DNA of 64,000 nucleotides from Trochalopteron elliotii. Its lineage: Eukaryota > Chordata > Aves > Passeriformes > Leiothrichidae. Shown here one piece after another: positions 25,001 through 33,610 of this stretch. The notes beneath the pieces were generated by a model. The model saw only the letters and a list, made by a program, of their open reading frames with translations. It was not told the DNA's origin and made no database searches. Each line of letters opens with the position of its first letter. Position 1 is the stretch's first letter. Made by a program: the position numbers and the translations under genes. The stretch is from NCBI GenBank assembly GCA_024734555.1, contig JANPWX010000080.1, positions 768,263 through 832,262 of the forward strand, read 5' to 3'.

Positions 25001-25009
25001 AACAGTTAA
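9994..25009 (+). CDS. GLMN: GLMN, glomulin (18 coding exons, 597 residues)
   Basis: Glomulin is an all-helical HEAT-like-repeat protein. It binds the RING domain of RBX1 and masks the E2 site, restraining cullin-RING ligases, and was also described as an FKBP12- and MET-interacting protein. Human loss causes glomuvenous malformations. Eighteen exons chain with GT-AG borders and consistent phases to a single 1,794-nt frame ending in TAA at 25007: 9994-10032, 10465-10590, 11811-11930, 12958-13066, 14229-14475, 14931-15030, 16018-16205, 16685-16738, 17496-17526, 17905-17994, 18537-18578, 18670-18743, 19041-19125, 19895-20004, 21096-21159, 23191-23314, 24690-24772, 24902-25009. The predicted 597 residues compare with 594 in human. 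The start MAVDELQAII matches the human start. The C-terminal helices (LISLLDLVLSLPEGAETDLL; LHSALFTFDLIESVLARVEE), which form the RBX1-binding end, are the best conserved. No break was seen. Confidence 0.96.
10465..10590 (+). CDS. GLMN: GLMN coding exon 2
   Basis: A 126-nt phase-0 exon between tttctag and gtgagt; residues 14-55. It contains QILEEADFKGEDFNLFQ and ends in NEKNK, as in human. Confidence 0.95.
11811..11930 (+). CDS. GLMN: GLMN coding exon 3
   Basis: A 120-nt phase-0 exon between tttttag and gtatgg; residues 56-95. It begins VIIKNMGWNL, identical to human over that stretch. Confidence 0.95.
12958..13066 (+). CDS. GLMN: GLMN coding exon 4
   Basis: A 109-nt exon between cctgcag and gtggga; begins LCNPKELFLGLLEQIE and ends LLLQPLQT. 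It leaves one base of a Val codon to the next exon. Confidence 0.95.
14229..14475 (+). CDS. GLMN: GLMN coding exon 5
   Basis: At 247 nt this is the longest GLMN exon, between cccccag and gtgagc; about residues 132-214. It includes NKKAYSVGLSLAMIMNQL and GLCQCCNAVVDFAKPF. The exon must stop at TT before gtgagc: reading on would meet an immediate stop. Confidence 0.94.
14931..15030 (+). CDS. GLMN: GLMN coding exon 6
   Basis: A 100-nt exon between tttttcag and gtgagt. It encodes CMKSLKYPLLTAQLEQLEG and HPFRRFATEII, residues up to 247. Confidence 0.94.
16018..16205 (+). CDS. GLMN: GLMN coding exon 7
   Basis: A 188-nt exon between ttttttag and gtaaga; residues 248-310. It contains NSADSLACLSYLIFVQ, aligned to the human ADSMASLAYLVFVQ segment. 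This is one of the more divergent exons. Confidence 0.92.
16685..16738 (+). CDS. GLMN: GLMN coding exon 8
   Basis: A 54-nt exon between cttctag and gtaggg. It encodes PSYLLLCNMTHIEVLLK, matching human PLYLLQFNMGHIEVFLQ. Confidence 0.93.
17496..17526 (+). CDS. GLMN: GLMN coding exon 9 (31-nt microexon)
   Basis: A 31-nt exon after a T-rich tract ending tctag, before gtaagt. It encodes TEESVLSKGL, completing the Arg codon split from exon 8 and ending in phase 0. Confidence 0.9.
17905..17994 (+). CDS. GLMN: GLMN coding exon 10
   Basis: A 90-nt phase-0 exon between cttgcag and gtaata; residues 339-368. It encodes DLFESCLLRIEDNSLLHHYL and ends in NVPQ. Confidence 0.95.
18537..18578 (+). CDS. GLMN: GLMN coding exon 11
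   Basis: A 42-nt phase-0 exon between actgcag and gtatgt, encoding DLVKVMTLCPMEHM. Confidence 0.94.
18670..18743 (+). CDS. GLMN: GLMN coding exon 12
   Basis: A 74-nt exon between ctttag and gtatgc. It encodes RKKSLNILQLFMDKFD and then TEGKYTLF. It starts only 91 nt after the previous exon, the shortest intron in the gene. Confidence 0.94.
19041..19125 (+). CDS. GLMN: GLMN coding exon 13
   Basis: An 85-nt exon between ttgaag and gtgagg. It encodes CLLKTSNHAGVEGYIIKNIK and ends in LAST. Confidence 0.94.
19895..20004 (+). CDS. GLMN: GLMN coding exon 14
   Basis: A 110-nt exon after a long T tract and cag, before gtgaaa. It encodes WFTGHHLISLLDLVLSLPEG followed by AETDLLQNSD, nearly identical to human. 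Confidence 0.96.
21096..21159 (+). CDS. GLMN: GLMN coding exon 15
   Basis: A 64-nt exon between ttcacag and gtacgt. It encodes IMASLNLLRYLVIKDCESDN. The following intron is the longest in the gene (about 2 kb). Confidence 0.95.
23191..23314 (+). CDS. GLMN: GLMN coding exon 16
   Basis: A 124-nt exon between tgaccag and gtcagc. It encodes FLKPLRVGLNMSKAHYEAEI and a Lys-rich end, residues 494-534. Confidence 0.95.
24690..24772 (+). CDS. GLMN: GLMN coding exon 17
   Basis: An 83-nt exon between tctacag and gtgagt. It encodes AQSSNTVCSLTVSGEKMPP and ends in MQLQ. Confidence 0.94.
24902..25009 (+). CDS. GLMN: GLMN coding exon 18 (stop codon)
   Basis: The last coding exon after ttttcag: VLHSALFTFDLIESVLARVE, then EELIE and a variable tail ending at TAA (25007-25009). 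It is the RBX1-contacting C-terminal helix of the family. Confidence 0.96.
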   Translation, partial: VLHSALFTFDLIESVLARVEELIEVKTKAVMDENS

Positions 25010-25764
25010 GGCAGCTGAAGTGTTTGAATTAACATACTCCTGACAAGATCATTTGGACTGTGAGACTTCAGCTGCAAGGGAAGCTACGGCCCTTTAAAGA
25101 AGAGCAACTTAGATTGGCCTCCAGAAGAACTGCAAATGCAGCTCTTCATAAGTCTTGTTGCTGTTCTTTTTTATTTTCTTTTGCTCTTGTTGCATGTGAT
25201 TTGCAGATATGGTCTATTTACTCCTCTTCAGAATTTGATACTTTTTCTTAAGTTCAGAAACTAAAAACCAAAGCAGGGGTCTGTTTTTTGTGGCAAGGAG
25301 GTATGGTTATGCATTTATTGTTTTAATTTTCAGAATCTGTTGGGTAATAGTTGCTGGCTGGTGGTGTGAATTACAAAGGATTTTATCAAGTGATTGAAGA
25401 ACATTCATTAAAAAGCCCTGTTTAAACGTATTTTTATTAGCATATTTTCATGTTGACAGACAAGCTTCTCTATTTGCAGACAGGACTGTAAGGTACAGAT
25501 AGGTAACAGTATAGAATATACTACCTATAAATAGTAAAAACATTGTAGGCAAAGGAAACCAGGTTTGAAGAAAACTTTGAGCCAAATAGCATGTTAGAAC
25601 TTAGTGACATAACAGATAACACTTGTGTTTGAAAAACAGTGTAAGGTTGCATACATACAGCTGCTGTTTTTAGGGGATACCTGTATTTTAGAATTGTTCT
25701 GATCATCCTTATCTTTAATCATACAGTTTCCCTTAAGATATAGTTAATATTTTGGGGAATTATT

Positions 25765-25770
25765 AATAAA
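25765..25770 (+). terminator. GLMN: GLMN proximal polyadenylation signal AATAAA
   Basis: Canonical AATAAA in tattaataaacag, 756 nt after the GLMN stop, followed by a TG-containing stretch. Confidence 0.5.
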
Positions 25771-25899
25771 CAGATGAGCCTGTAAGGTCAGAACCAAGTT
25801 AAAAATAAGGATGACTCTTTTCTATAGTGCAGCTAAACCACTTTTTTCCCTCCCTAGAAAGCACATTTGGTATCAAGTATATTTTTCACTGTACAGCTA

Positions 25900-25905
25900 T
25901 TTAAT
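25900..25905 (-). terminator. C1orf146: Possible C1orf146 polyadenylation signal ATTAAA
   Basis: TTTAAT on the plus strand, i.e. ATTAAA on the minus strand, 129 nt past the C1orf146 stop. It is the nearest common variant signal; canonical AATAAA sites occur only further inside the GLMN 3' UTR (for example near 25433). Confidence 0.35.
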
Positions 25906-26012
25906 ACAAATTTTCATTCCAAATGCATATGTTGTATGTAGTCTTTTGAAATGTAACTATATATTTTAAGAACATTCTATATTTTGTTTAAAATGTAGCA
26001 ATTCTATTTATG

Positions 26013-26018
26013 AATAAA
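26013..26018 (+). terminator. GLMN: GLMN distal polyadenylation signal AATAAA
   Basis: Canonical AATAAA in tatgaataaaacc, followed by a GTGTGATT element about 25 nt downstream. Use of this site would end GLMN transcripts at the C1orf146 stop codon. Confidence 0.6.
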
Positions 26019-26033
26019 ACCCCAAATATGAAC

Positions 26034-26153
26034 TTAATTACAGTGTGATTGATACTCCTGAAGCATCTTCCTAACTGGACTTTTTTCTATTATTTGGGCT
26101 TTTGTCATTTCCATTTTGCAACGAGTATCATCTGCTTGGGGCTTGGAAGTTAT
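26034..26153 (-). CDS. C1orf146: C1orf146 exon 5 (stop codon)
   Basis: A phase-0 exon after ctccaag, encoding ITSKPQADD, then [20 protein letters not shown] and the stop at 26034-26036. It is slightly shorter at its C-terminus than human. Confidence 0.92.
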   Translation of the reverse strand: MTSKPQADDTRCKMEMTKAQIIEKSPVRKMLQEYQSHCN

Positions 26154-29100
26154 CTTGGAGAAAAGAAAAAATAATATGAGTAGAACATAGTGACTTTGAG
26201 GTAATAGAATATTCAACATTTTATTTTTCCAATAGTAGAAATGCAAAATTATTCAGCAGTGAAATCTGAATTGTGTGTTCTGAAGTAGGTGTTCAGGAGT
26301 GCTGTACACAGAGGTGATAGTATTTCAACAGCAGTTAACAGTAAACTAAGACATCCTAACTTAACAATGGTAAATAGGAGCCAAACAAGCTCTTAAATAT
26401 CTAATTTGTTTTCATAGATGCTATTAAGAGCTACTAAGTTACCTTTAACAGTAGTTTAAAGACTCAGCTAATGCATCAGAGTACTGGTCCTACCTTAGTG
26501 TATTAATGGATTGTGGTCAGTATAACACAAAAAGTTCCACTAAGGAAAACCAAGTATTTTATAGTTCTTGGCTTTTCCTGAGCAATACACTAATGCTTTT
26601 AAGTGTATGCAAGTGGACTTACCTTAGCCATAGTTAGCATTAATTTAACAGTTTCAGCAGGATTATGAACTGGTATTACACGTAAATTGCTGCCCAGGAA
26701 TCTGCACATCAAAATAAATAAGGTTACTTTTAGAATATTGTATTTGTTATAAAACAGCATTCCCACATGATGTAAACAGCTTTTTAGTGTGCAGTTTTAC
26801 TTACAGAGAAAGGCTGCTTTTATCTTGAAAGGCAAGTGCAGCATTCATGCTGTTTGTAAAGCCATCTGTCCCATTTCTGTACCACTTATTTAGGTGGGAT
26901 TTGGAAGGGCTCATTTCTTTATCTAGGTCTCTTCAGCCATCAATCAGCACTTCTTAAGCATGTGTACATTCAGAGAGAGCTAAACCCTATTCTGTGATAT
27001 TGCTGAAGACTTCTTAGTGGCAGTAAAAAAATATTTGGGTTGTTTTTATGGCTGTGGAAGAACACAGCAAACTATCCAAAAACACTGTGCTAAAAATACT
27101 TCAGAATTTGAACTAAATCTTTGTAGTGTACTATAAATAAAATAACCTGTATTCCAGACACGATTAAGATAGTGGGATAATTCCACTACTTTCATGTAAA
27201 GATTTCTTCACTCAATACTTTAACTTAAAATGAATTCTTTGTATAAATAGTGTTATTTATATGCATCCATTCTTGAGAAGGGGAGCTGGAGATTTAAAAT
27301 AGTAGCATGAGCTGTCATTCAGTGAGGTTATGTCAGAGAGACATCAAAGCTTAGGCTTAGGCAAGCATGGAGCCTTTCCCTAAGAATTGCTCCTTCAGTG
27401 AAAATGACATTACCTTTGCTGCTGTTTCCTGTTGTAGAGCTAAAACAGGAGAGGGACTTCACAACCATGAGTGAGGAATTTTAAATAACCAAAATGAATT
27501 TAAATAATGCAGATGAAGTGCCCAGCTGCTCAGTTGCACAGTCCCCTGTGACCTCCCCTTGTGCCTGCCACCTGTTCTTCCCTGCAATCTGTCTGATGAC
27601 TTGGACTCATTCACATTAAGACCTCCTGCTGGTAAGGTATCTCATCTGAACTTGTCTGCCCTTCTTCTAATTAGCAAAAATAAATGTTACAGGCAGGCAC
27701 TGTCCTTCTCTAAGCACAGGCACTCGGGTCCCTGGTGAGTTTTGCTAAAAGGTGATGTAGGAACAAGGGCTGGATTTACATTTAGAGATGAGGGAAATAA
27801 ATTGATGTAATTTTGCTAATACTAGAATGGGATAAACAAAACATGAATGAACAAAGTACAAACAAGAAACAATTACATGTACTTACCTAGATCCATGAAA
27901 ATCTATTTCTATAAATAGTTTTGCTTCCAACAACAGCAGCCCTAAATTTAGGGTTATTAATTTGATTGATGGACAGAATACTGAGCACTTCAACATGTCT
28001 GGCCTTTCCTCCCAGGTGTTTAAAACTTACCATACAGATGTACTGAGGTTGGTTGTGGAATGCTCATTTAAGCTGTGATGATAAACACTACTTTTCTCCC
28101 ACTTCCCCCATGCTATACACAACTCTACATAAAGTGTTCATGTTGTTAACAAAGAATCCTATAATTTTCTTGTTAATAATAATAAAAAAATAAATCCTTC
28201 CCCAACTGCAGCAAAACCATAGATAGGCAGAAAGAAGCAGTAGTAGAAGACAACCTGGTAATACTAAGGGGCTTTGTTTTTTAACAAATCCAACAGGTGG
28301 CTTGTAGTTTCTAAGAGCATGGCACAAGTTTCAACTCCACCAGGAAAAGCTCAGTCAGTGATTTACAAACAATAGCAGAACTTCAAGTTGCCAGGTAGTA
28401 AAAAAAAGCACATGCATTTAAATATATATATATATTTATATATAATTGTCCCTTGACAACATCAATTTGATATTGCTTGCAATGAAAAAACATTTTTTAT
28501 TTTAATAAAATGACTGACTTGCTAAATGGAATACAGTTCCAAAACATCACATTTTAGTGATCAGCATGTGCACAACACCCATTGTACATAACCACAAAGT
28601 AGATTGAGAAGTAGCATTGCCATCACCTGAATAACGTGGTCGTGCTGGATGGTGGCTGAACGTTTAAAGCCTCTCATGAAAATTTACATTTTCACAAATG
28701 GGTAATAGATTTCTTACATTTCATCTCATACACTCTTTATTCATCAGCATTTGGCAGTATGCCCAGGATTTAATGAAACTGGTGCTAGTTACCTCAAGGA
28801 GGTAAAGATCAAAGACTTCATTAGAATAGTCACTGCTTTGACGCCAAGAAGGACAATAAACTGCTGTTAGGGCTACGGTACCTACAAGAAAATAATTCTG
28901 ACTACAAGCATGGAGCATAACCTGATCGCTGTTGTCAGCAGGCATGCACTAAAATATGCAAGTTTCCAGACTTCATTAGAAATCAGAGAGAAAAGCTTTA
29001 AACCACTTTTAATATTGTTTCATACTTTTGGTGCAAAATAACGTCGATTATTTAATTGTTCTAGCACAGTGCAATAGATGCTGTTCCAAGTAAACATTTT

Positions 29101-32100
29101 AAAAGCTGGTAAGAAATCTGCACTTTACAATAAAGCCTTTTCTCATGGCATAAACTGGCCTGTTCTGTTTTGAGAATGACCATGACAATATGGTTACAGA
29201 GTTAAGAAAATTACTTAATTTTCCAATTTGAGAGAAAACTTTTACAATAATTCTGTCACACAGGCCTAAAATGATTGAATCTTATTTGCTGTGTTTTGAG
29301 GAGTATCCTCTTTTGTTACCTGTGATATGTCAGATTGATTCACTCGATATTCTTTTTATTTGCTATTAATAAACAAATGCTTTAAACAATTTTTTTACAG
29401 TGCATTAGTAAAATAAAATTTGTGTATTCCTGAAATAATTCACACAGGGTAAGGTTGGAAGGGACCACAGTGTGTCAATTCCAACCTCCATGCTCAGGCA
29501 GGGTCATCGTAGAGCACACTGCACAGGATTACATCCAGATGGTTCTGGAATATCTCCAGTGAGGGAGACTCCACACCATCTCTGGGCAATCTGTCCCAGT
29601 GCACAGTCACCCTCACAGTGAAGCAGTTCTTCCTCAAATTCAGGTGAAATTTCTTGTGCATCAGTTTCTGTCCATCGCCTCTTGTCCTATTTATTCCGAA
29701 AATAATATTTCCAAATCCAAGACTGCTATTTCATTTCTTCCTAGCAATGTAAAGTTCAGTTTGATGAACCATCAAACTTGAATCATACCTTCTCTGAATC
29801 CTGAACATGACACTCCATTCTTCTGGGCCATGAAGAGCAGCTGACAAAACCAAGAAGCTGTTCCGATGAATGTTTATGAACTTCTGAATTCTTTTGGAAA
29901 ACTCTTCTTCCCCTGTCCTAAGCAAGTCTTGAGTGTCTGACAGTATAAATGCAATGCCTATTGAGGAAACTGCTGTAAGTGTACAGGTCATGGCAGTAAT
30001 GGGATTAGCTTCTCACCACAAACTGGGAAGCACAGGTGTTAGAGCAACCATTAGTTTAAAACGCAGTGGAACAGAACATGAATGAATTTCCACATCTCTG
30101 ACAGGGAGATTTGGCCAGTGATGACTAGTAGTTTTTAGATAAAACTACAAATATCTCAGGTTATTTTGCTACCATAACATCAAAAAACCACCATCTATCC
30201 AATCCACTCCAAGTAGACACATCTGAATGCCTTTTGAGACCACATGCTCCAGGAACAAGCAACTGCTATAATGGAATGAATTTGGGGCAAATGTAAAGGC
30301 TGACTGAAAAGATCAGGAAGTCCTGTTTCTAAATGAAAGAAACAACTGTAAAATCTTAAAAGTTAGCTAAACTGTCTACCATGAAAAATGAACTTACAGC
30401 TCTCTCAACTTCAGTTGTTCTGAAAGGGAAAGTTAAGAAGGCTGAAGTTTAGGAGGGTTAACAACTGAGCATACAAAAGTCTATCTCAATGTGTGCTAGT
30501 CCTTAAAGTTCAGGAAAACTGAAGTATCTCATCTACGTGTCTAGAATATCTTGTGTTCTAAAAAGGAAAACCAGCCATTTCATGTTTACAGTTTCAGTGA
30601 CTTCCTAATCAAATCCATTCAAATAATCCTTTCCTCACCTCCTCTAGTACTGCCAGCTGTGCAAATTCAGCTTGGAAGTTGAAAGCCAAAGGTGTTGGTT
30701 CACTCTTACATTTACAGCCATGTATACTAAAAAACTTAATTTACAGTTACATGTTAGTGGCAGCTCACATGTTGGTGGCATTTAGCATGTTTGCTCAGTT
30801 ACAGCATGAATTTATTGAATAGTTCAGCTGATAATCACCAAATCTCATGTAGCTGTTCTATAATATGTCCAAAAAAATAAAATACAATAAAAGCATTTAA
30901 TCCCCAACATTACCTGTTTCATCCTCTGATTTACATACAATCATAGCACAGCTCCTTCCACTACTGCACATCCCAACAAGGCAGATTTTATTTAATTTAG
31001 TGTAGCCCACAACTAACTGTCTGGCCTGACTTTGTACTTTGGATTTTATGATTTAAGAGCATAAACTTTAAAGTACTGTACCAGAAAGAGGAAAAATCAC
31101 AGATCCAGTTTCCACTGATTCTGAATAACGAACTCGGTGTTGTTCCCTCTGCAGATCTGTAGAAATTTCATGATCCTAAATAAATTTTAAAAGGCTATTT
31201 TGAAAACTTTTCAGCCAACAAGTCAGAAATATTCTTAAAGCATCAGCTGAACTACTATAGCTAGACCTTTGGCACTGTTGTTCAAAAATTGGTTTTTATT
31301 CCACTTAAAATTAAAGTACTAAAATGTTAAACGTGATCATTTAAGGAAATTTTGAAGTATTTGATTGGAAGTTACAAACACTGAATAACAATTCTGTATG
31401 TGTACATTCAGTTTGCCTCAGGAAACTCTTGCATAATGCATAAAGAAGCTCAAACATTTTACAGTCTGTTTTGGTAAGAAGTGCTAAAGGGGGATTTGCA
31501 GAACTGAAGATCATATAGTAGTGTGTTTCTATGCCTGATTAATTAGGCTGCATTATTTTCACAGATGTCAGCATCTCAGCTGGAAAATCGTTCAGAAATT
31601 CTGTATGGGACATGATTTTCTTTAAAGCTTTTTGACAGAATGCAATCCACACAGGAAAACTAGAACATTGCACTATGCAGCATAATCATCTACAGAATGG
31701 AATGTGTTTGGATGTATTTTTCAGCCTGCAAAAAGCATTTCTGGAGTATGTTACACAGAAGCTGCACAAATACACATATATTAAAGGTTAAATCACTGAA
31801 CCTTTTTAGCTAATAACGTGTTCTTTAGCCTACCCATTCAAAACACAGCCAGCCTGCTTATATAGGGAAGTGCCATGATTTAGTGGAAGAGCACAACACA
31901 AAATCTGGATTGCAAGTGAACCTTGAAGGAGACATTAACTAGAAATGTCATGCTTTCAATTGGTCTGGAAAGGGAACACTCAGTCGCAACTGCTTGTAAG
32001 GCTTAGCTGCATTTTGGAAAAAAAATCTCAGCTTCAAAGCCACTACTGAATTATTTCATGTACAAATATAAATAACAGCTATATGAAAATGATAGCTCAT

Positions 32101-33100
32101 AACCAAAACCAATACAGAAAAGCCATCTTGGATTTGTATTCAGTCACCTCCATCACTTTGCTCATGGGAAGCCCTTACTAAGAGCAGTAGTTTTGAGTAA
32201 AGTTGGGGTTAGGAGTAAATTATGCTGGCATAGCTGATAGAATCACTGCCATCCTTTACCTCTCACCATATTATGGCACAGACATGCACAGCTTACAGGC
32301 TGTAAATTCCAAAATGAGCAGGCAAGTAAGTAAAGGCTTTAAACTGAGGCAATTCAGGAATTACTTCAGCACAGTTCACCCATTTACAGAGCGGAGATGG
32401 GGTGATAACCTTGTCAGCCAAGCTAGCATAAGACATCCTTGCTTGTGAATCAAAGCTCTCTTGCCTCTAAATTCTCGCCAGCTGGCATGAAATTGGCCTC
32501 AGCTGCAGAAGCTAATTACCAGCTCCTTGACATACCCTTTCTCTTTACTTGGGAACCGAGTCAAGGCTTCTGATAAAAATATATATTAGTGTCTGTAAGA
32601 CTCAGTATTTTAAACTGAATTATGTACTTACAGAGTAATTGTCTACCCCATGTTGATACTGTATAGGAAAAAATAAAGTATTTAGGGAGAAATTCAGAAA
32701 ATTCAGCAACATTTCTGATGGAATTATTTATAGAGCAACTGAAAGAGGCATCAGTGCAGTGCAAAAACGATGAGTCAGGAGAATATCCTAAAGCAGTGTA
32801 ACTCAGAATAGCAGGTGGCAAGAATACTAAATAGATACGGAAGCTGCTAGGAGAAAATTCAGTTGCACACAAAAAGAACCAGTATTCAGCTTCAGACTAA
32901 TATCCACTTTATCCTGAAAAAACTGTATTCATTGACACTGAGTAAAATATTTCCTTATACAGAATAGAGGAAATTCTTCTTTCGGCCTTTCCTAGCGAGT
33001 CAGATGCTGGTCTTGACAAGAGGTATCCTACCTGCAGAGCTGTGCTCATAATGACCGTCGTTATCCACTTTGTCTGCTCCTGCCCACAACTTTCTGACAT
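26034..33100 (-). CDS. C1orf146: C1orf146 / SPO16 orthologue, meiotic crossover factor (5 coding exons, 176 residues)
   Basis: The mammalian product (SPO16) pairs with SHOC1/ZIP2 in an XPF-ERCC1-like dimer that stabilises meiotic recombination intermediates for crossover formation. Five exons on the minus strand chain with compatible phases: 33032-33100, 31082-31175, 29789-29957, 26623-26701 and 26034-26153, a 531-nt frame ending in stop codon 26034-26036. Length is 176 residues against 180 in human. Landmarks: start [33 protein letters not shown]; the best-conserved run [20 protein letters not shown] plus [27 protein letters not shown]; end [15 protein letters not shown]. The in-frame ATG 37 codons upstream (33211) is not used because human starts at the equivalent of MSES, and the chosen ATG has A at -3. 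Acceptors of exons 2 and 3 have in-frame alternatives (see findings). The gene is tail-to-tail with GLMN and head-away from BTBD8's 3' end. Confidence 0.92.
26623..26701 (-). CDS. C1orf146: C1orf146 exon 4
   Basis: A 79-nt exon between tgtgcag and gtaagt. It encodes [20 protein letters not shown] and MLTMAK, aligned to human FLGCNLRILPVHN. Confidence 0.92.
28420..28444. repeat. AT-rich dinucleotide microsatellite
   Basis: An imperfect (TA)n run in a C1orf146 intron. Confidence 0.85.
29433..29692 (-). mobile_element. CR1 LINE 3' end fragment
   Basis: The plus strand reads aaggttggaagggaccacag and on through gagggagactccacaccatc, tgtcccagtgcacagtcacc and catcgcctcttgtcct. This is the clearest CR1 3' tail in the window, in reverse orientation. 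It lies in the intron 96 nt downstream of C1orf146 exon 3, in the same transcriptional sense as that gene. Confidence 0.9.
29789..29957 (-). CDS. C1orf146: C1orf146 exon 3
   Basis: A 169-nt exon ending at gtatga. It contains [20 protein letters not shown], the most conserved block of the family. The start at 29957 matches human exactly, but the stronger-looking acceptors at 29969 or 29972 would add four or five residues in frame. Confidence 0.85.
31082..31175 (-). CDS. C1orf146: C1orf146 exon 2
   Basis: A 94-nt exon from acceptor ttatttag to donor gtacag. It encodes [20 protein letters not shown] and [11 protein letters not shown]. The acceptor was picked because it restores the residues equivalent to human SYEVATALEN; a third AG 27 nt further in would also keep frame. 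Confidence 0.8.
32150..32560. promoter_or_regulatory. Candidate enhancer-like non-coding block in C1orf146 intron 1
   Basis: About 400 bp of balanced base composition in an otherwise AT-rich intron. It includes a GATAA site (ggtgataaccttgtcagcc, near 32400) and a TAATTA homeodomain core (gaagctaattaccagct, near 32510). No coding frame fits a known protein. Assigned on motif density and texture only. Confidence 0.3.
33032..33100 (-). CDS. C1orf146: C1orf146 exon 1 (start codon)
   Basis: ATG at 33098-33100, encoding [18 protein letters not shown] and STALQ, phase-0 donor gtagga. It sits 140 bp inside the edge of a CpG-rich segment that is the likely promoter. Confidence 0.88.
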
Positions 33101-33300
33101 TTTTTTCAGTGGTTTAATAGCTCTGTAGTGAGGTACCACTTCTGAAAAGTTTGGAAAAAGAGAGACGACAAATATTTCCTGCCAGTTAACGAGGTGACAC
33201 GTTTGAAGCACACGGACACATTAAAGAGCTGGTTAAAAACCAGCGGAGGGCCGGCAGGAGCGAGAAGCAGCCCGCGGCCTGGGCGTTCTCGTTCGTCTTT

Positions 33301-33397
33301 GTGCCAGCTGCTCCCAGGGCCGGCATCACCCAGCCCCTTCCCTGCCTGTGTGCCAGCTGCTCCCAGAGCCGGCCTCAGCCGGCCCCTTCCCCGCCCT
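33301..33397. repeat. Two-copy tandem duplication, 49-bp unit
   Basis: gtgccagctgctcccag begins both copies (33301 and 33350). The copies differ at a handful of bases and run through cagccccttccctgcc and ccggccccttccccgcc. The period is not a multiple of three, consistent with non-coding DNA. Confidence 0.85.
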
Positions 33398-33413
33398 GAA
33401 ACCTGTCCTGGGA

Positions 33414-33422
33414 GGGCGGGAA
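33414..33422 (+). promoter_or_regulatory. E2F/E2F6-like site GGGCGGGAA
   Basis: Exact GGCGGGAA core about 315 bp upstream of the C1orf146 start codon. E2F6 with PRC1.6 represses many meiotic genes in somatic mammalian cells through such sites, so the location fits a germline gene; function is inferred. Confidence 0.35.
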
Positions 33423-33610
33423 GGGAGCGCAGCCCGCCCTCACCCTCAGCCCTCGCCCTCAGCCCTCAGGAGCGGCCCGGCGCGCTGCAGCCCGGGGATC
33501 GAGGGAATGTTCGGGTTAGCCCACGAGCCCTGCAGCTGTTTGTGGGCAAGAACGGGCCGAGTTATTTTCCACGGAAGTTACATAAACACGGAATTTTCGC
33601 AGGACACAAC

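Larger units (their letters stand above)
25010..26040 (+). other. GLMN: GLMN 3' UTR, overlapping the C1orf146 3' end
   Basis: AT-rich, with no coding potential conserved in the family. Two canonical AATAAA signals on the plus strand (25765 and 26013) suggest UTRs of about 0.8 and 1.0 kb. The longer form reaches the C1orf146 stop codon on the other strand. Confidence 0.7.
33240..33610. promoter_or_regulatory. C1orf146: CpG-rich probable promoter of C1orf146
   Basis: A sharply bounded GC- and CpG-rich segment (ccggc, cgcgg, cggcgcgc, ccgagt) starting 140 bp upstream of the C1orf146 start codon. It contains a 49-bp tandem duplication and a GGCGGGAA E2F-type site. Both long open frames crossing it look compositional. 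Confidence 0.7.

Noticed and set aside
29599..29781. Plus-strand frame of 60 codons
   Set aside because: It begins inside the CR1 fragment and runs antisense to C1orf146; no conserved protein.
33101..33211. N-terminal extension of C1orf146 to the upstream in-frame ATG
   Set aside because: The 37 extra residues are not seen in the human protein, and the downstream ATG has a good context and the matching start.
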